Below, piece by piece: positions 1-8,022 of a stretch of DNA of 64,000 nt; position 1 is the stretch's first letter; every line of letters starts with the position of its first letter. The stretch lies in contig JAIQGG010000007.1 in the NCBI GenBank assembly GCA_020072785.1, forward strand, positions 43,794-107,793. The letters run 5' to 3'. The stretch is from Terriglobia bacterium. Lineage in GTDB: Bacteria > Acidobacteriota > Terriglobia > Acidiferrales > UBA7541. The position numbers and the translations under genes were made by a program. The notes below the pieces were generated by a model that saw nothing but the letters and a program-made list of their open reading frames with translations, had not been told where the DNA came from and did not search any database.

Positions 1-441
1 GGGGTTCATGAAGTGCATGCCCACGAAGCGGTCGGGGCGCCCGGTGAGCGCGGCGAGGGTGGTGATGGCGATGGAGGAGGTGTTGCTGGCGAGGATGGCG
101 TCCGGGCGGAGGATCCCGTCGGCCTCCTGCAGGACGGCGCGCTTGATCTCCAGCTTTTCCGGGACGGCTTCGACCACGAAATCGGCGGCGGCGATGGCCT
201 GCATGTCGGTGACCGGCTGGAGGCGGGCGAGGACGGCGGCGCGGTCGGCTTCGGCGAGCTTGCCCTTCTTGATCTCGCGGTCGAGATTCTTGCCGATGGT
301 TTCCAGGCCGCGGTCGAGGAAGCGGGGCTCGACGTCGCGCAGGATCACGGAGAAGCCCGCGCGGGCAAAGACATGCGCGATGCCGTTGCCCATGGTGCCT
401 GCGCCCAGCACGGCAACGGTTTTGATTGCGTCCACGGTCAT
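1..441 (-). CDS. hbd: 3-hydroxybutyryl-CoA dehydrogenase, N-terminal part (runs off the window)
   Basis: The first 147 residues are visible and the gene continues beyond base 1. The protein opens with a Rossmann NAD-binding loop, VAVLGAGTMGNGIAHV, and later has ASNTSSIAIT and RFVGMHFMNP. These are the landmarks of the NAD-binding domain of 3-hydroxyacyl-CoA dehydrogenases, which interconvert 3-hydroxyacyl-CoA and 3-ketoacyl-CoA in the cytosol. The ATG at 441-439 follows a GGAGG ribosome-binding site six bases upstream. It lies 63 bp after the zinc-ribbon gene and downstream of a thiolase, so the two enzymes probably serve one short-chain acyl-CoA pathway (acetoacetyl-CoA formation and reduction, or beta-oxidation). 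The C-terminal substrate domain is not in the window, so the exact chain-length class is unproven. Confidence 0.9.
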   Translation of the reverse strand, partial: MTVDAIKTVAVLGAGTMGNGIAHVFARAGFSVILRDVEPRFLDRGLETIGKNLDREIKKGKLAEADRAAVLARLQPVTDMQAIAAADFVVEAVPEKLEIKRAVLQEADGILRPDAILASNTSSIAITTLAALTGRPDRFVGMHFMNP

Positions 442-504
442 AGCAATCCTCCGAACTACGCTTTCCATTTGGATGGAGGGCAGTTTACTACAGGCGGGCA
501 CGCC

Positions 505-1146
505 TCACCGAGGCGGCGTGCCTTCGCGGACTTCGCGGAGGATTTCGCGGGCGGCAGGTTCGTCGGCGGGCATGACGAAGAGGCGCAGCGTGCCGGGCTC
601 GGCGCCTTCACGGCGGACGCCGATGCGATTTTCGCGCAGGCAATCTTCGAGGATCCGGGCGAGGCCGACGTCCTCGCCGCTCCAAATCTCCGCGGTGGCT
701 TGTTGGGGGTTCCACCCAGCCGCGCGGCGTTCTTCTATTTTTTCGGCCTCTTCTGCTTCCCTTGTTTCTTGTTCCTCTTCCTCCCCCGGTTCCCTGAAGG
801 CGAAAGGCGAAGACTGATAGATGGGCTCGAGCAGTTCGCGCGCGCGTTGCGCATCGGAGCGGAAGACGCGCACCTCGTATTTCGGCCGCGGCATGCCTAG
901 CTCAAAAACAAAATGGTCCTGGGTGGCCTTCACGTGGTGCGGGATGCCGGCTTCGCGCAGAGCGGCAATAGCCTGGCTAACGGCCACGGGATCGCCGCTT
1001 TTCCAGACCATGTCGATGCGCTCCTTGCGCTCTTTTTCATGGAGCGGGCGGCCGCGTAGGGCCTCGGGCACCAGCTCGACGCCGCACATCGTACAGCGGC
1101 CGTAGCCGGCGGCGTATTCGGCATCGCATAGCGGGCAGTAGTTCAT
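505..1146 (-). CDS. zinc-ribbon protein with DUF2007-like (putative signal-transducing) domain
   Basis: A 213-aa soluble protein. Residues 4-21 hold CPLC followed by CTMC, a treble-clef zinc ribbon. Residues about 40-95 look like a DUF2007-type ferredoxin-like fold (alternating strands around IPHHVKATQDHFVFELG, then YEVRVFRSDAQRARELLE). A glutamate-rich linker (about 115-135) precedes a second, weaker repeat of the same kind ending in LRLFVMPADEPAAREIL. The start was chosen at 1146 because GAGG stands upstream and the zinc ribbon begins at once; an upstream in-frame extension to 1263 lacks family signal. It sits between the thiolase and the dehydrogenase. No enzymatic role can be assigned. 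Confidence 0.75.
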   Translation of the reverse strand: MNYCPLCDAEYAAGYGRCTMCGVELVPEALRGRPLHEKERKERIDMVWKSGDPVAVSQAIAALREAGIPHHVKATQDHFVFELGMPRPKYEVRVFRSDAQRARELLEPIYQSSPFAFREPGEEEEQETREAEEAEKIEERRAAGWNPQQATAEIWSGEDVGLARILEDCLRENRIGVRREGAEPGTLRLFVMPADEPAAREILREVREGTPPR

Positions 1147-1180
1147 AGTTTGCTTCGTTCCTCGCCCCTGGGAAGGATTC

Positions 1181-1209
1181 AAGAGAAAAGCCGCGGGGCT
1201 GTCGCCCCG
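1181..1209 (-). terminator. hairpin with T-rich tail after the thiolase gene
   Basis: Read on the minus strand, CGGGGC (1209-1204) pairs with GCCCCG (1199-1194) around a four-base loop, followed by CGGC and then TTTTCTCTT. It lies 22 bp past the thiolase stop and before the zinc-ribbon start. It may terminate or attenuate between the two genes, or it may be a dispersed palindromic element. Confidence 0.45.
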
Positions 1210-1231
1210 TGCTACAGCGCTACCCGACAGT

Positions 1232-2416
1232 TCAAAAGCGCTCGATGGCCAGGGCCACGGCATTGCCGCCGCCGAGGCAGAGAGCGGCGACGCCGCGCTG
1301 GAGGTTGCGGCGCTGCAGCTCGTAGAGCAGGGTGACGAGGATGCGCGCGCCGGAAGCGCCGATGGGGTGGCCGAGGGCCACCGCTCCGCCGTTGACGTTG
1401 ACCTTTGCGGAATTCAGCTTGAGTTGGCGGGTGACGGCGAGAGCGGCGACGGAGAAGGCCTCATTCAGCTCGAAGAGGTCCACGTCCTTGTCGCGGTTCC
1501 AACCGGTCTTGGCGAGGAGTTTTTCCACGGCGTCCACCGGAGCCATCATGACCCACTTGGGCTCGAGGCCGCTGACGGCCTGGGCGACGATGCGGGCGAT
1601 GGGCTGTTTGCCGAGCTGCGCGGCCTTGCGCTCGCTGGTGACCACCAGGGCGGCGGCGCCGTCGTTGGTGCTGGGGGCGTTGCCGGCGGTGACCGTGCCG
1701 TCTTTTTTGAAAGCGGGCTTGAGCCGGGCGAGGGCTTCCACGGAAGTGTCCTCGCGGGGCGATTCGTCGTGCTGGACGACGAGGGGAGCGCCCTTCTTCT
1801 GGGGGATCTCGATGGGCAGGATCTGCGAGGTGAAGAGGCCCTCTTTGCGGGCGCGCACGGCCTTCTGGTGGCTTTCGAAAGCGAAGCGGTCCTGCTCCTC
1901 GCGGGTGATGGAATATTTTTCGGCGACGAGTTCGCCGGTCATGCCCATGTGGAAGTTTTCGTAAGCGTCCCACAGGCCGTCGTTGATCATGGAATCGATG
2001 ATCTTGCCGTCACCAAGACGGTAGCCGGTGCGCGCCTGGGGAAGCAAGTAGGGGCAGTTGGACATGGACTCCATGCCGCCGGCGACGAGGAGTTCGGATT
2101 CCCCGGTCTGCACGGCCTGCGCGGCGAGGGCTACGGCCTTGAGGCCGGAGCCGCAGACCTTATTAATGGTCATGGCGGCGACGCGGGGATCGCAGCCGCC
2201 TTTGAGGGCGGCCTGGCGCGCGGGATTCTGGCCGAGGCCGGCCTGCACGACGTTGCCGAGAATGGCTTCGTCCACTAGCTTCGCGTCAATGCCGGCGCGG
2301 CGGATAGCTTCGGCGACAACCTTGCCGCCGAGCTCGGGGGCGGAAAAGCCGGCGAGGCCGCCCTGGAATTTACCGATGGCCGTGCGGACGGCGGAAAGAA
2401 TAACGGGATTTTCCAT
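1232..2416 (-). CDS. atoB: acetyl-CoA acetyltransferase (thiolase)
   Basis: A 394-aa enzyme of normal length for biosynthetic/degradative thiolases. It condenses two acetyl-CoA to acetoacetyl-CoA or cleaves 3-ketoacyl-CoA. The nucleophilic cysteine is C88 in [11 protein letters not shown], the histidine is H350 in [13 protein letters not shown], and the second catalytic cysteine is C380 in LCLGGGNA. All are present, so the enzyme should be active. The N-terminus [19 protein letters not shown] is typical of the family. The ATG at 2416 follows GGAGG with good spacing; an open frame continues upstream to 2584 but has no thiolase sequence. It is followed by the zinc-ribbon gene and 3-hydroxybutyryl-CoA dehydrogenase on the same strand. 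Confidence 0.93.
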   Translation of the reverse strand: MENPVILSAVRTAIGKFQGGLAGFSAPELGGKVVAEAIRRAGIDAKLVDEAILGNVVQAGLGQNPARQAALKGGCDPRVAAMTINKVCGSGLKAVALAAQAVQTGESELLVAGGMESMSNCPYLLPQARTGYRLGDGKIIDSMINDGLWDAYENFHMGMTGELVAEKYSITREEQDRFAFESHQKAVRARKEGLFTSQILPIEIPQKKGAPLVVQHDESPREDTSVEALARLKPAFKKDGTVTAGNAPSTNDGAAALVVTSERKAAQLGKQPIARIVAQAVSGLEPKWVMMAPVDAVEKLLAKTGWNRDKDVDLFELNEAFSVAALAVTRQLKLNSAKVNVNGGAVALGHPIGASGARILVTLLYELQRRNLQRGVAALCLGGGNAVALAIERF

Positions 2417-2525
2417 GGTGAGCCTCCGGGGAGCGACGCACTCGATTATACAGCGATGCAAAGGAGGAGAAGACGCCGGAAAGAATTTTGGGGGCGGTGG
2501 GAAGACCGCCCCCCAGAGAACGGGT

Positions 2526-3062
2526 TTAGTTTGCGGCAGCAGCTTCGGCTGAGCCCATCTGGCCTTCGTCGGCGCTGGGGCCATAGAGCGCGGGCACCGG
2601 AATATTCAGCAGGCGGAAGTAGACGGTGAGCTGGGCGCGATGATGGATTAGATGGTTCATCACCATGCCGCGGAGAACGGCGACCTTGGGCAAGGTGAAG
2701 ATCGTCTTTCCACCAGCGAGAAGAGTCCAAGGTTTCATCATGTCCTGATCGCTGGCAGAAGCGAGGGCGGCGCGCCCCTCGGCGCATTGTTTATCGAAGA
2801 CAGCGAGAAGCTCTTTGCGAGAATCCGTTTTGGGAGGCACGTAAGCAGGACCGCCCACCGGGGCATAATCGAGCTGCTCCGTATTGAGGGTGACGGTGGC
2901 CCACCCGGGCATGGTCGCGATGTGGCCGGCGAGCCAGCCGAGGGTGCCGGACTTATCGTGGGGCTTCCAATTCCATCTGTCGTCAGGGACGCGCTCGAGG
3001 GTTTTGCGCGTGTTCTGCATTTCCTGGTCGTATTCACCGAGCATCATTTGGCCGATAGTCAT
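2526..3062 (-). CDS. DinB-family protein
   Basis: A 178-aa four-helix-bundle protein of the DinB/YfiT type. The metal-binding triad is visible: H47 in GHIAT, then H137 and H141 in [10 protein letters not shown]. Family members bind a divalent metal and often act as thiol-dependent transferases or are of unknown function; DinB itself is induced by DNA damage in Bacillus. GGAG lies nine bases before the ATG at 3062. It is transcribed divergently from another DinB-fold gene (3257-3805), with about 195 bp between. The substrate is unknown. Confidence 0.85.
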   Translation of the reverse strand: MTIGQMMLGEYDQEMQNTRKTLERVPDDRWNWKPHDKSGTLGWLAGHIATMPGWATVTLNTEQLDYAPVGGPAYVPPKTDSRKELLAVFDKQCAEGRAALASASDQDMMKPWTLLAGGKTIFTLPKVAVLRGMVMNHLIHHRAQLTVYFRLLNIPVPALYGPSADEGQMGSAEAAAAN

Positions 3063-3109
3063 GACTGCTGCTCCTTTCGATGCGGATGGCTGCTAAGGCT
3101 TCCTCTATC

Positions 3110-3132
3110 TCTGTGACCGCAGAGCGGTCAAC
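3110..3132. repeat. dispersed palindromic repeat, copy 1
   Basis: A 23-bp element with a perfect GACCGC/GCGGTC stem around a three-base loop. A second copy with 21 of 23 bases identical lies at 18227-18249. The only differences are in the loop (AGA here, GAA there). This copy is intergenic, between the two DinB-fold genes. Confidence 0.6.
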
Positions 3133-3256
3133 GGAAAACCGCGGGGAAACGGCGCGACAAACAGTAGCATCAAGGCGAACAAAAAGCAAATACTCTTTGC
3201 AACCCCAAAACCCCTATCCCCTTGCCTGTGGCGGCCCATGGCGGGACAATCCCGGC

Positions 3257-3805
3257 ATGGCACACGAATTCACGACCTCGTATTTGAAGGATGCACTCGA
3301 CCTGTTCCGCTATTACAAGCGGCTGGGCGAGCGGGCGATGGAGCAGTGCCCGGAGGAAGGGCTGTTTGCCGCGCTGGACGCGGAGTCCAATTCCATCGCC
3401 ATCACGGTGAAGCACCTGGCGGGGAACATGCGCTCGCGGTGGACGGATTTTCTGACCACCGACGGCGAGAAGCCCGACCGCAACCGGGACACGGAGTTTG
3501 AAGCGCCGCCGAAGACGCGCGCGGAGCTGCTGGCGCTGTGGGAGGCGGGTTGGAAGCAAGTGTTTGCGGCGCTGGAGCCGCTGACGGATGCCGATCTGAC
3601 GCGGCGGGTGCTGATCCGCACCGAGCCGCATTCCGTGCTGCAGGCGGTCCAGCGGCAAATCGCGCATTACGCGTACCACGTGGGACAGATCGTGTACCTG
3701 GGGAAGCACTTCGCGGGCGGGGGCTGGACGGCACTGACCGTGCCGCGCAGGAAATCGGCGGAGTTCAACGCGAACGTCGCCTCCGGGAAGACTTCGCAGC
3801 GCTAA
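3257..3805 (+). CDS. DUF1572 (DinB-like) protein
   Basis: A 182-aa protein of the DinB superfamily, DUF1572 type. H53 in VKHLAGNM, and H137 and H141 in QIAHYAYHVGQIVYL, form the expected three-histidine metal site. The ATG at 3257 was chosen because the conserved domain starts within a few residues (FTTSYLKDALDLF); an open frame to 3080 upstream runs across the palindromic repeat and is unlikely to be translated. The function of this family is not established. The paired, divergent DinB-fold genes suggest duplication. Confidence 0.85.
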   Translation: MAHEFTTSYLKDALDLFRYYKRLGERAMEQCPEEGLFAALDAESNSIAITVKHLAGNMRSRWTDFLTTDGEKPDRNRDTEFEAPPKTRAELLALWEAGWKQVFAALEPLTDADLTRRVLIRTEPHSVLQAVQRQIAHYAYHVGQIVYLGKHFAGGGWTALTVPRRKSAEFNANVASGKTSQR

Positions 3806-3885
3806 GGAGCCGCCGTGATAGCTGAATTGCCGTTGTTTCCTACGCGTGCTAGGCTCTTGGCTATCGAGGAGCCGATCGAGGGCAT

Positions 3886-4110
3886 ATGGCGACGAATCAG
3901 CAGAGCGAACTCGTTTTCGAAATCACGCAGGACAGCGACGGCGGCTTTACGGCGGAATGTCTCACCGAAGCCATCATCACACAAGGAGACACCTGGAACG
4001 AACTGCGCGCCAACGTGAAGGAAGCAGTTCAGGCCTATTTTTTTGACCGGCCTGCTCCTCAAACGATCCGGCTGCATCTTGTGCGCGACGAAGTGCTCGC
4101 CATCGGATGA
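3886..4110 (+). CDS. hicB: HicB-type antitoxin-like protein
   Basis: A 74-aa protein with the partial RNase H-like fold of HicB antitoxins: EITQDSDGGFTAECLTEAI, a WNELRANVKEAVQAYF helix and a basic C-terminus. HicB proteins neutralise the HicA mRNA interferase and bind their own operator. The stop codon overlaps an ATG (ATGA at 4107-4110), the usual hicBA junction. The gene that follows is a broken hicA, so this antitoxin may be an orphan. GAGGG lies close upstream of the start. Confidence 0.75.
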   Translation: MATNQQSELVFEITQDSDGGFTAECLTEAIITQGDTWNELRANVKEAVQAYFFDRPAPQTIRLHLVRDEVLAIG

Positions 4111-4263
4111 AACTCCCTCCTAGAAACGGACCAGCCCACCGCTCAGCGCATTGCAATCCCCGCGCACCAGGCACTCCGAATTGGAACACTCCATGCCATT
4201 CTCAAATCAGTTGCCACTCATAAAGGCGTTTCCCGCGAAGCCCTCCTCGAATCGATCTCCTGA
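4107..4263 (+). pseudogene. hicA: hicA toxin remnant, internally deleted
   Basis: The ATG overlaps the hicB stop and opens with MKLP, as HicA toxins often do, but the frame then shifts. From about 4126 a different frame reads a recognisable HicA C-terminal half, with QRIAIPAHQALRIGTLHAIL followed by REALLESIS and a stop at 4263. The middle of the gene, including the region expected to carry the G-S-H catalytic histidine, is missing, and the two pieces are out of frame. No active RNase toxin can be made. Confidence 0.7.
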
Positions 4264-4315
4264 AACACACTCTCCCGCTTTCCCAATGGTGTGAAGTCCG
4301 GTACGCTCTCTATTG

Positions 4316-7309
4316 ATGGCAACACTCTTTGATCTGGGACCACAGGACGATCCGCTGGCCGGGCTGAATGAGGCGCAGCAGCGCGCAGTAACGCACAGCG
4401 AGGGGCCGCTGCTGGTGATCGCCGGTGCGGGCACGGGCAAGACCAAGGTCATCACCGAGCGGATCCGGCATCTGCTGGCCTCCAATCCCGAGCTGGGCGG
4501 GGAAAACATACTGGGGCTGACGTTCACGGACAAGGCCGCGGCAGAGATGAAGCACCGCGTGGTGGCCGCGGCGGGAGAGCGCGCCGAGAGCGTGACGCTG
4601 GCGACGTTCCATTCCTTCTGCAAAGAGCTGCTGGCGGAGCTGGAGCCGGAACGCGTGCTGCTGGACCAGGTGGACCACTGGATCCTGCTGCGGCGAAACC
4701 TGGCGCGGCTGCGGCTGGAGAAATTCCGGCGGCTGGCGGATCCCGGTCAATTTTTGAGCGACTTCGTGGAATTCTTCTCGCGCTGCCAGGACGAGCTAGT
4801 GAGCAGCGCGGAGTACCAGCGCTACGCCGACGCGCTGGCCGCGCAACTGGAAGCCGAGCGGGCCACGCTGGACGAGGAGACCTGCAAGGAGCGGGGCGAG
4901 CAGGCGGCGCTGCAACAGGAGATCGCGCGCGCCTACCGCACCAGCGAGGAGCTGCTGCGGGAAAAGAACCGGCTGACGTTCGGGGCGCTGCTGGCGGAGA
5001 CGGCGACGCGGCTGCGCAGCGATGCGGCGCTGCGCGCGCGGCTGCAGCAGCGCTACCAGCACATCCTGGTGGACGAATTCCAGGACACCAACATCGCGCA
5101 GCTGGAGCTGCTCTATCTGCTGGCGGCGGAACCGCGCAATATCCTGGTGGTGGGCGACAACGACCAGGCCATCTACCGCTTTCGCGGGGCGTCGTTCGGA
5201 AGCTTCACGATTTTTCTGGAGCGCTTTGCGGGGTGGCGGCGCGGAGCGGATTCCGGGCCGTGGCGGGTAACGCTGACGGAAAACTACCGGTCGATGGCCA
5301 AGATTCTGCGGGTGGCGACGCAGGTGATCACGCAGAACGAGGTGAGCGAGGATTTTCCGAAGAAGGTGCTGAGCACGGCGCGGGGCGAGGGCGAGAAGAT
5401 CCGCATCGTGGAGCTGGGGACGGCCGCGGACGAAGCACGCTGGGTGCGCGGGGAGCTGCAGCGGCTGCACGGCGCGGGGCACCGCTGGCGGGAGTTCGCG
5501 ATTCTCTACCGGCAGCATGCGCACCGCGACGCGCTGGTGGCCGAACTGCGGCGCGCGGGAATTCCGTTTTTCATCGCCAAGCTGTCGATCCTGAAGCACG
5601 GGCTGGTGCGCGACGTCCTGGCCTACCTGCGGCTGGTGGCGCGGCCCTACGACGACATTTCCTGCGCGCGGGTGCTGGCCGCGCCCGCGTGGGGTCTGGA
5701 CGCCACGGGGCTGATGCGGCTGACGGAACGCGCGGCGAAGAAGCGCGGCACGCCGCTCTACGACGTGCTGCAGGCGCCGCAGGCGGAGCTGACATTCGGC
5801 GCGGCGCAGCCGGACACGAGCGGGCTGCTGGAGTTTCTCTCGGCGCAGCGCAAGACGATGCGGCGGAAGACGGCCCGGGAGATCCTGGGCGAGCTGCTGG
5901 ACTGGCTGGAGCTGGCGGAGCGCGTTCCGGAAGAGGACCGGCGGTACGTGGAGCAGATGGTGAGCTTCCTGAAGGAGTGGGAGCCGAAGAGCGAGACGCG
6001 TTCGCTGCCGGAATTTCTGGAATATCTGGACTTCTACGAGCAGGCCGGCGGGACGATCAGCCTGGCGGAAGAAGGGCCGCGGGACGCGGTGCGGCTGATG
6101 ACCGTGCACGGGGCCAAGGGGCTGGAGTTTCCGCACGTGTTCATTCTGCGGATGAACGCGGGGGCGTTTCCGGTGCGGCCGCGCTCGCACGTGTTTGAGT
6201 TTCCGGAAGCGCTCATCAAAGAGGAGCGGCCGCAGGGCGATTTCCACATCCAGGAGGAGCGGCGGCTATTCTATGTGGCGCTGACGCGGGCACGGGACCG
6301 GCTGACGCTGACGACGCTGACGGACAAGAAGTCCAAGCGCTCGCCGTTTCTCGATGATTTCCTGATGGAGGCGCCGATCAAGAAGCGGGACGTGACGCAG
6401 AGCGCGCCGAATGTGCCGCCGGCGGCGGAAGCAGAGGCTGCATCCGCGGAGGCCGCGGGCCCGGGTTCGCTCTTCCCTGCTTCGGGAGCGCCGCCGCGGT
6501 TATTTTCGCGGATCGGGACGTGGGCGGAAAGTTTTCATCCGCCGGCGCCGATGCCGCTGCAACTGAGCGCCTCGGCGATCGATTCCTACCGCTCCTGCCC
6601 GCAGCGCTATCTCTTTTCGAAATTCTGGCAGCTGCCGGAAGGGCCGCGGGCGGCGATGAGCTTCGGCAGCGTGATGCACACGACGATCAAGCGTTTCGTG
6701 GGGGAACTGCGCAAGGGCAACCGCCTGCCGTTCGAAGAGGTGGCGCACATTTTCGAAACCGAGTGGACCTCGGCGGGCTTCGAGGACGACTACCAGGAAG
6801 GCGAATACAAGAAGGATGGCCTCGAGCAGCTGCGGGTGTTTCACGCGGCGCTGTTGGCGGAGCCGCCGCAGGTGCTGGAACAGGAAAAGAGCTTCGAGCT
6901 GCCGCTGGACAACAACATCGTGATCACGGGGCGAATCGACCAGATCAATTCCTTGGGCGGGCGGGACGTGGAGATCGTGGATTACAAGACGGGCAAGCCG
7001 AAACCGGACGCCGCAGCGCGCAAGGACCTGCAGTTGAGCATCTATGCGCTGGCGGCGCGGGAGATTCTGGAGCTGAACCCGGTGGACCTGACGTTTCATT
7101 ACCTGCTGACGAACGAAAAGCAGGTGACCTCGCGGGACGCGAAGCAACTGGACGAGGCGGTGCGCATCGTCCAAGAAGTCGCGGCGGATATCCGCGCGGG
7201 GGAGTTTCCGGCGAAGCTGGGGTTCCAGTGCCGGAGCTGCGCGTACCGGACGATCTGTCCGGCGCAGGAGGAAAGCCAAAAAGTCCAGGAGTTGCAAAAA
7301 AGGCCATAG
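4316..7309 (+). CDS. UvrD/PcrA-type DNA helicase fused to a C-terminal Fe-S PD-(D/E)XK nuclease
   Basis: A 997-aa protein. Residues 1-700 are a superfamily-1A helicase: Walker A GAGTGKT at 37-43, Walker B DEFQD from D253, GDNDQAIYRFRG (motif III) and VALTRARD at 654-661 (motif VI). After a proline/alanine linker, residues about 750-990 form a RecB-family nuclease: C761 in SYRSCPQRYLF, the active-site VDYKTG with D889 and K891, and C972, C975 and C981 near the end. The four cysteines match the 4Fe-4S staple of AddB/Dna2-type nucleases. A role in double-strand break end processing is likely. A TTG one codon upstream is an alternative start. It follows the hicA remnant by about 50 bp. Confidence 0.88.
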   Translation: MATLFDLGPQDDPLAGLNEAQQRAVTHSEGPLLVIAGAGTGKTKVITERIRHLLASNPELGGENILGLTFTDKAAAEMKHRVVAAAGERAESVTLATFHSFCKELLAELEPERVLLDQVDHWILLRRNLARLRLEKFRRLADPGQFLSDFVEFFSRCQDELVSSAEYQRYADALAAQLEAERATLDEETCKERGEQAALQQEIARAYRTSEELLREKNRLTFGALLAETATRLRSDAALRARLQQRYQHILVDEFQDTNIAQLELLYLLAAEPRNILVVGDNDQAIYRFRGASFGSFTIFLERFAGWRRGADSGPWRVTLTENYRSMAKILRVATQVITQNEVSEDFPKKVLSTARGEGEKIRIVELGTAADEARWVRGELQRLHGAGHRWREFAILYRQHAHRDALVAELRRAGIPFFIAKLSILKHGLVRDVLAYLRLVARPYDDISCARVLAAPAWGLDATGLMRLTERAAKKRGTPLYDVLQAPQAELTFGAAQPDTSGLLEFLSAQRKTMRRKTAREILGELLDWLELAERVPEEDRRYVEQMVSFLKEWEPKSETRSLPEFLEYLDFYEQAGGTISLAEEGPRDAVRLMTVHGAKGLEFPHVFILRMNAGAFPVRPRSHVFEFPEALIKEERPQGDFHIQEERRLFYVALTRARDRLTLTTLTDKKSKRSPFLDDFLMEAPIKKRDVTQSAPNVPPAAEAEAASAEAAGPGSLFPASGAPPRLFSRIGTWAESFHPPAPMPLQLSASAIDSYRSCPQRYLFSKFWQLPEGPRAAMSFGSVMHTTIKRFVGELRKGNRLPFEEVAHIFETEWTSAGFEDDYQEGEYKKDGLEQLRVFHAALLAEPPQVLEQEKSFELPLDNNIVITGRIDQINSLGGRDVEIVDYKTGKPKPDAAARKDLQLSIYALAAREILELNPVDLTFHYLLTNEKQVTSRDAKQLDEAVRIVQEVAADIRAGEFPAKLGFQCRSCAYRTICPAQEESQKVQELQKRP

Positions 7310-7325
7310 CGGTGAGGCGGCAAAG

Positions 7326-7709
7326 ATGGATCGGGAATGCTTCGTCAAGCTCGTGGAGGAAGTACTGGAGGCACTTCCGGCGGAGTTTCGTAAACGGATA
7401 CATAACCTCGCTGTTCTAGTCGAAAACCGACCACCCAAACGATCATCGAGAAAAACACGCGGGAGTGCTCAGAAGGCTGGCTTCGAGAAGACTGCTCGTG
7501 TGGTCTTAGGAATCTATCAAGGCGTCCCAGCTACCAAGAGGAGTGTGTTTGACCCATCCGCTGGGCCAGACCGCATCGTCCTCTACCAGAAGAACATCGA
7601 GGAGGTCTGCTCCAATGAAGCCGAAATCCGTCACGAGGTCAGGCAGACAGTCCTCCACGAACTGGGGCATTATTTCGGGATGGACGAGGCCCAACTGAAG
7701 GATGTCTAG
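7326..7709 (+). CDS. small zincin-like metallopeptidase (Zincin_1 family)
   Basis: A 127-aa protein with HELGHYFGMDE at 111-121, matching HExxHxxGx(D/E) of the small metallopeptidase-like proteins (PF06262). The preceding segment RIVLYQKNIEEVC is also typical of that family. A basic, low-complexity insert lies at about residues 36-52. It starts 16 bp after the helicase stop with GAGG upstream, so it may be cotranscribed. Biological substrates of this family are not known. Confidence 0.8.
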   Translation: MDRECFVKLVEEVLEALPAEFRKRIHNLAVLVENRPPKRSSRKTRGSAQKAGFEKTARVVLGIYQGVPATKRSVFDPSAGPDRIVLYQKNIEEVCSNEAEIRHEVRQTVLHELGHYFGMDEAQLKDV

Positions 7710-7785
7710 GCATTGCTAGCGGGAGAGATTTTTCTGCGCCCCGGGCGCCTCGAAATGCCGGGGTTGAGTTTTTCCGCAGCCGGCG

Positions 7786-7824
7786 AAAAGGAAAAGGGCG
7801 CTGACGGTGCGGCTGCCAGCGCCC
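7786..7824 (-). terminator. rho-independent terminator of the 18-codon gene
   Basis: Read on the minus strand, GGGCGCTG (7824-7817) pairs perfectly with CAGCGCCC (7803-7796) around a 13-base loop and is followed by TTTTCCTTTT. It lies 21 bp beyond the stop of the small peptide gene and is the clearest intrinsic terminator in this part of the window. Confidence 0.7.
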
Positions 7825-7845
7825 TGAGGATCCCGAGAACGATAC

Positions 7846-7902
7846 TTACTTGCCCTTTTTCTTGGGCTGTTTCTTTGCTTCCCTCTTGGGTTTGTTCTTC
7901 AT
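7846..7902 (-). CDS. 18-residue lysine-rich peptide
   Basis: The reading frame encodes MKNKPKREAKKQPKKKGK, 18 residues of which 9 are lysine. It is preceded by an almost ideal ribosome-binding site (AAGGAGGTTCACG then ATG) and followed by a strong intrinsic terminator. It is far too short for routine gene calling. The ribosome-binding site, the clean frame and the terminator together argue that it is translated from a short transcript of its own or as a leader. Function is unknown; binding to nucleic acid or ribosomes is a guess from charge alone. Confidence 0.6.
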   Translation of the reverse strand: MKNKPKREAKKQPKKKGK

Positions 7903-7996
7903 CGTGAACCTCCTTCCAGATGCATGCGGCGATCCGCGGGCGAACGCGGCGCGCGCCCCGCAGTTGCGATGCGGGCATCGTCCTGCCGCGTCCAGG

Positions 7997-8002
7997 ATAT
8001 TA
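7997..8002 (-). promoter_or_regulatory. possible -10 box for the small peptide gene
   Basis: On the minus strand TAATAT occurs 95 bp upstream of the small peptide start and just past the stop of the VWFA gene. No good -35 hexamer is seen at the proper distance, so this is weak. Confidence 0.3.
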
Positions 8003-8022
8003 CTGCAGAAGGGCCCGGCACG

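Noticed and set aside
4796-6247. 483-codon open frame opposite the helicase-nuclease gene
   Set aside because: Leu/Arg/Gln-rich antisense of conserved helicase motifs.
7706-7978. 90-codon minus-strand frame around the small peptide
   Set aside because: It reads through the strong terminator hairpin in a different frame; the 18-codon frame has the ribosome-binding site.
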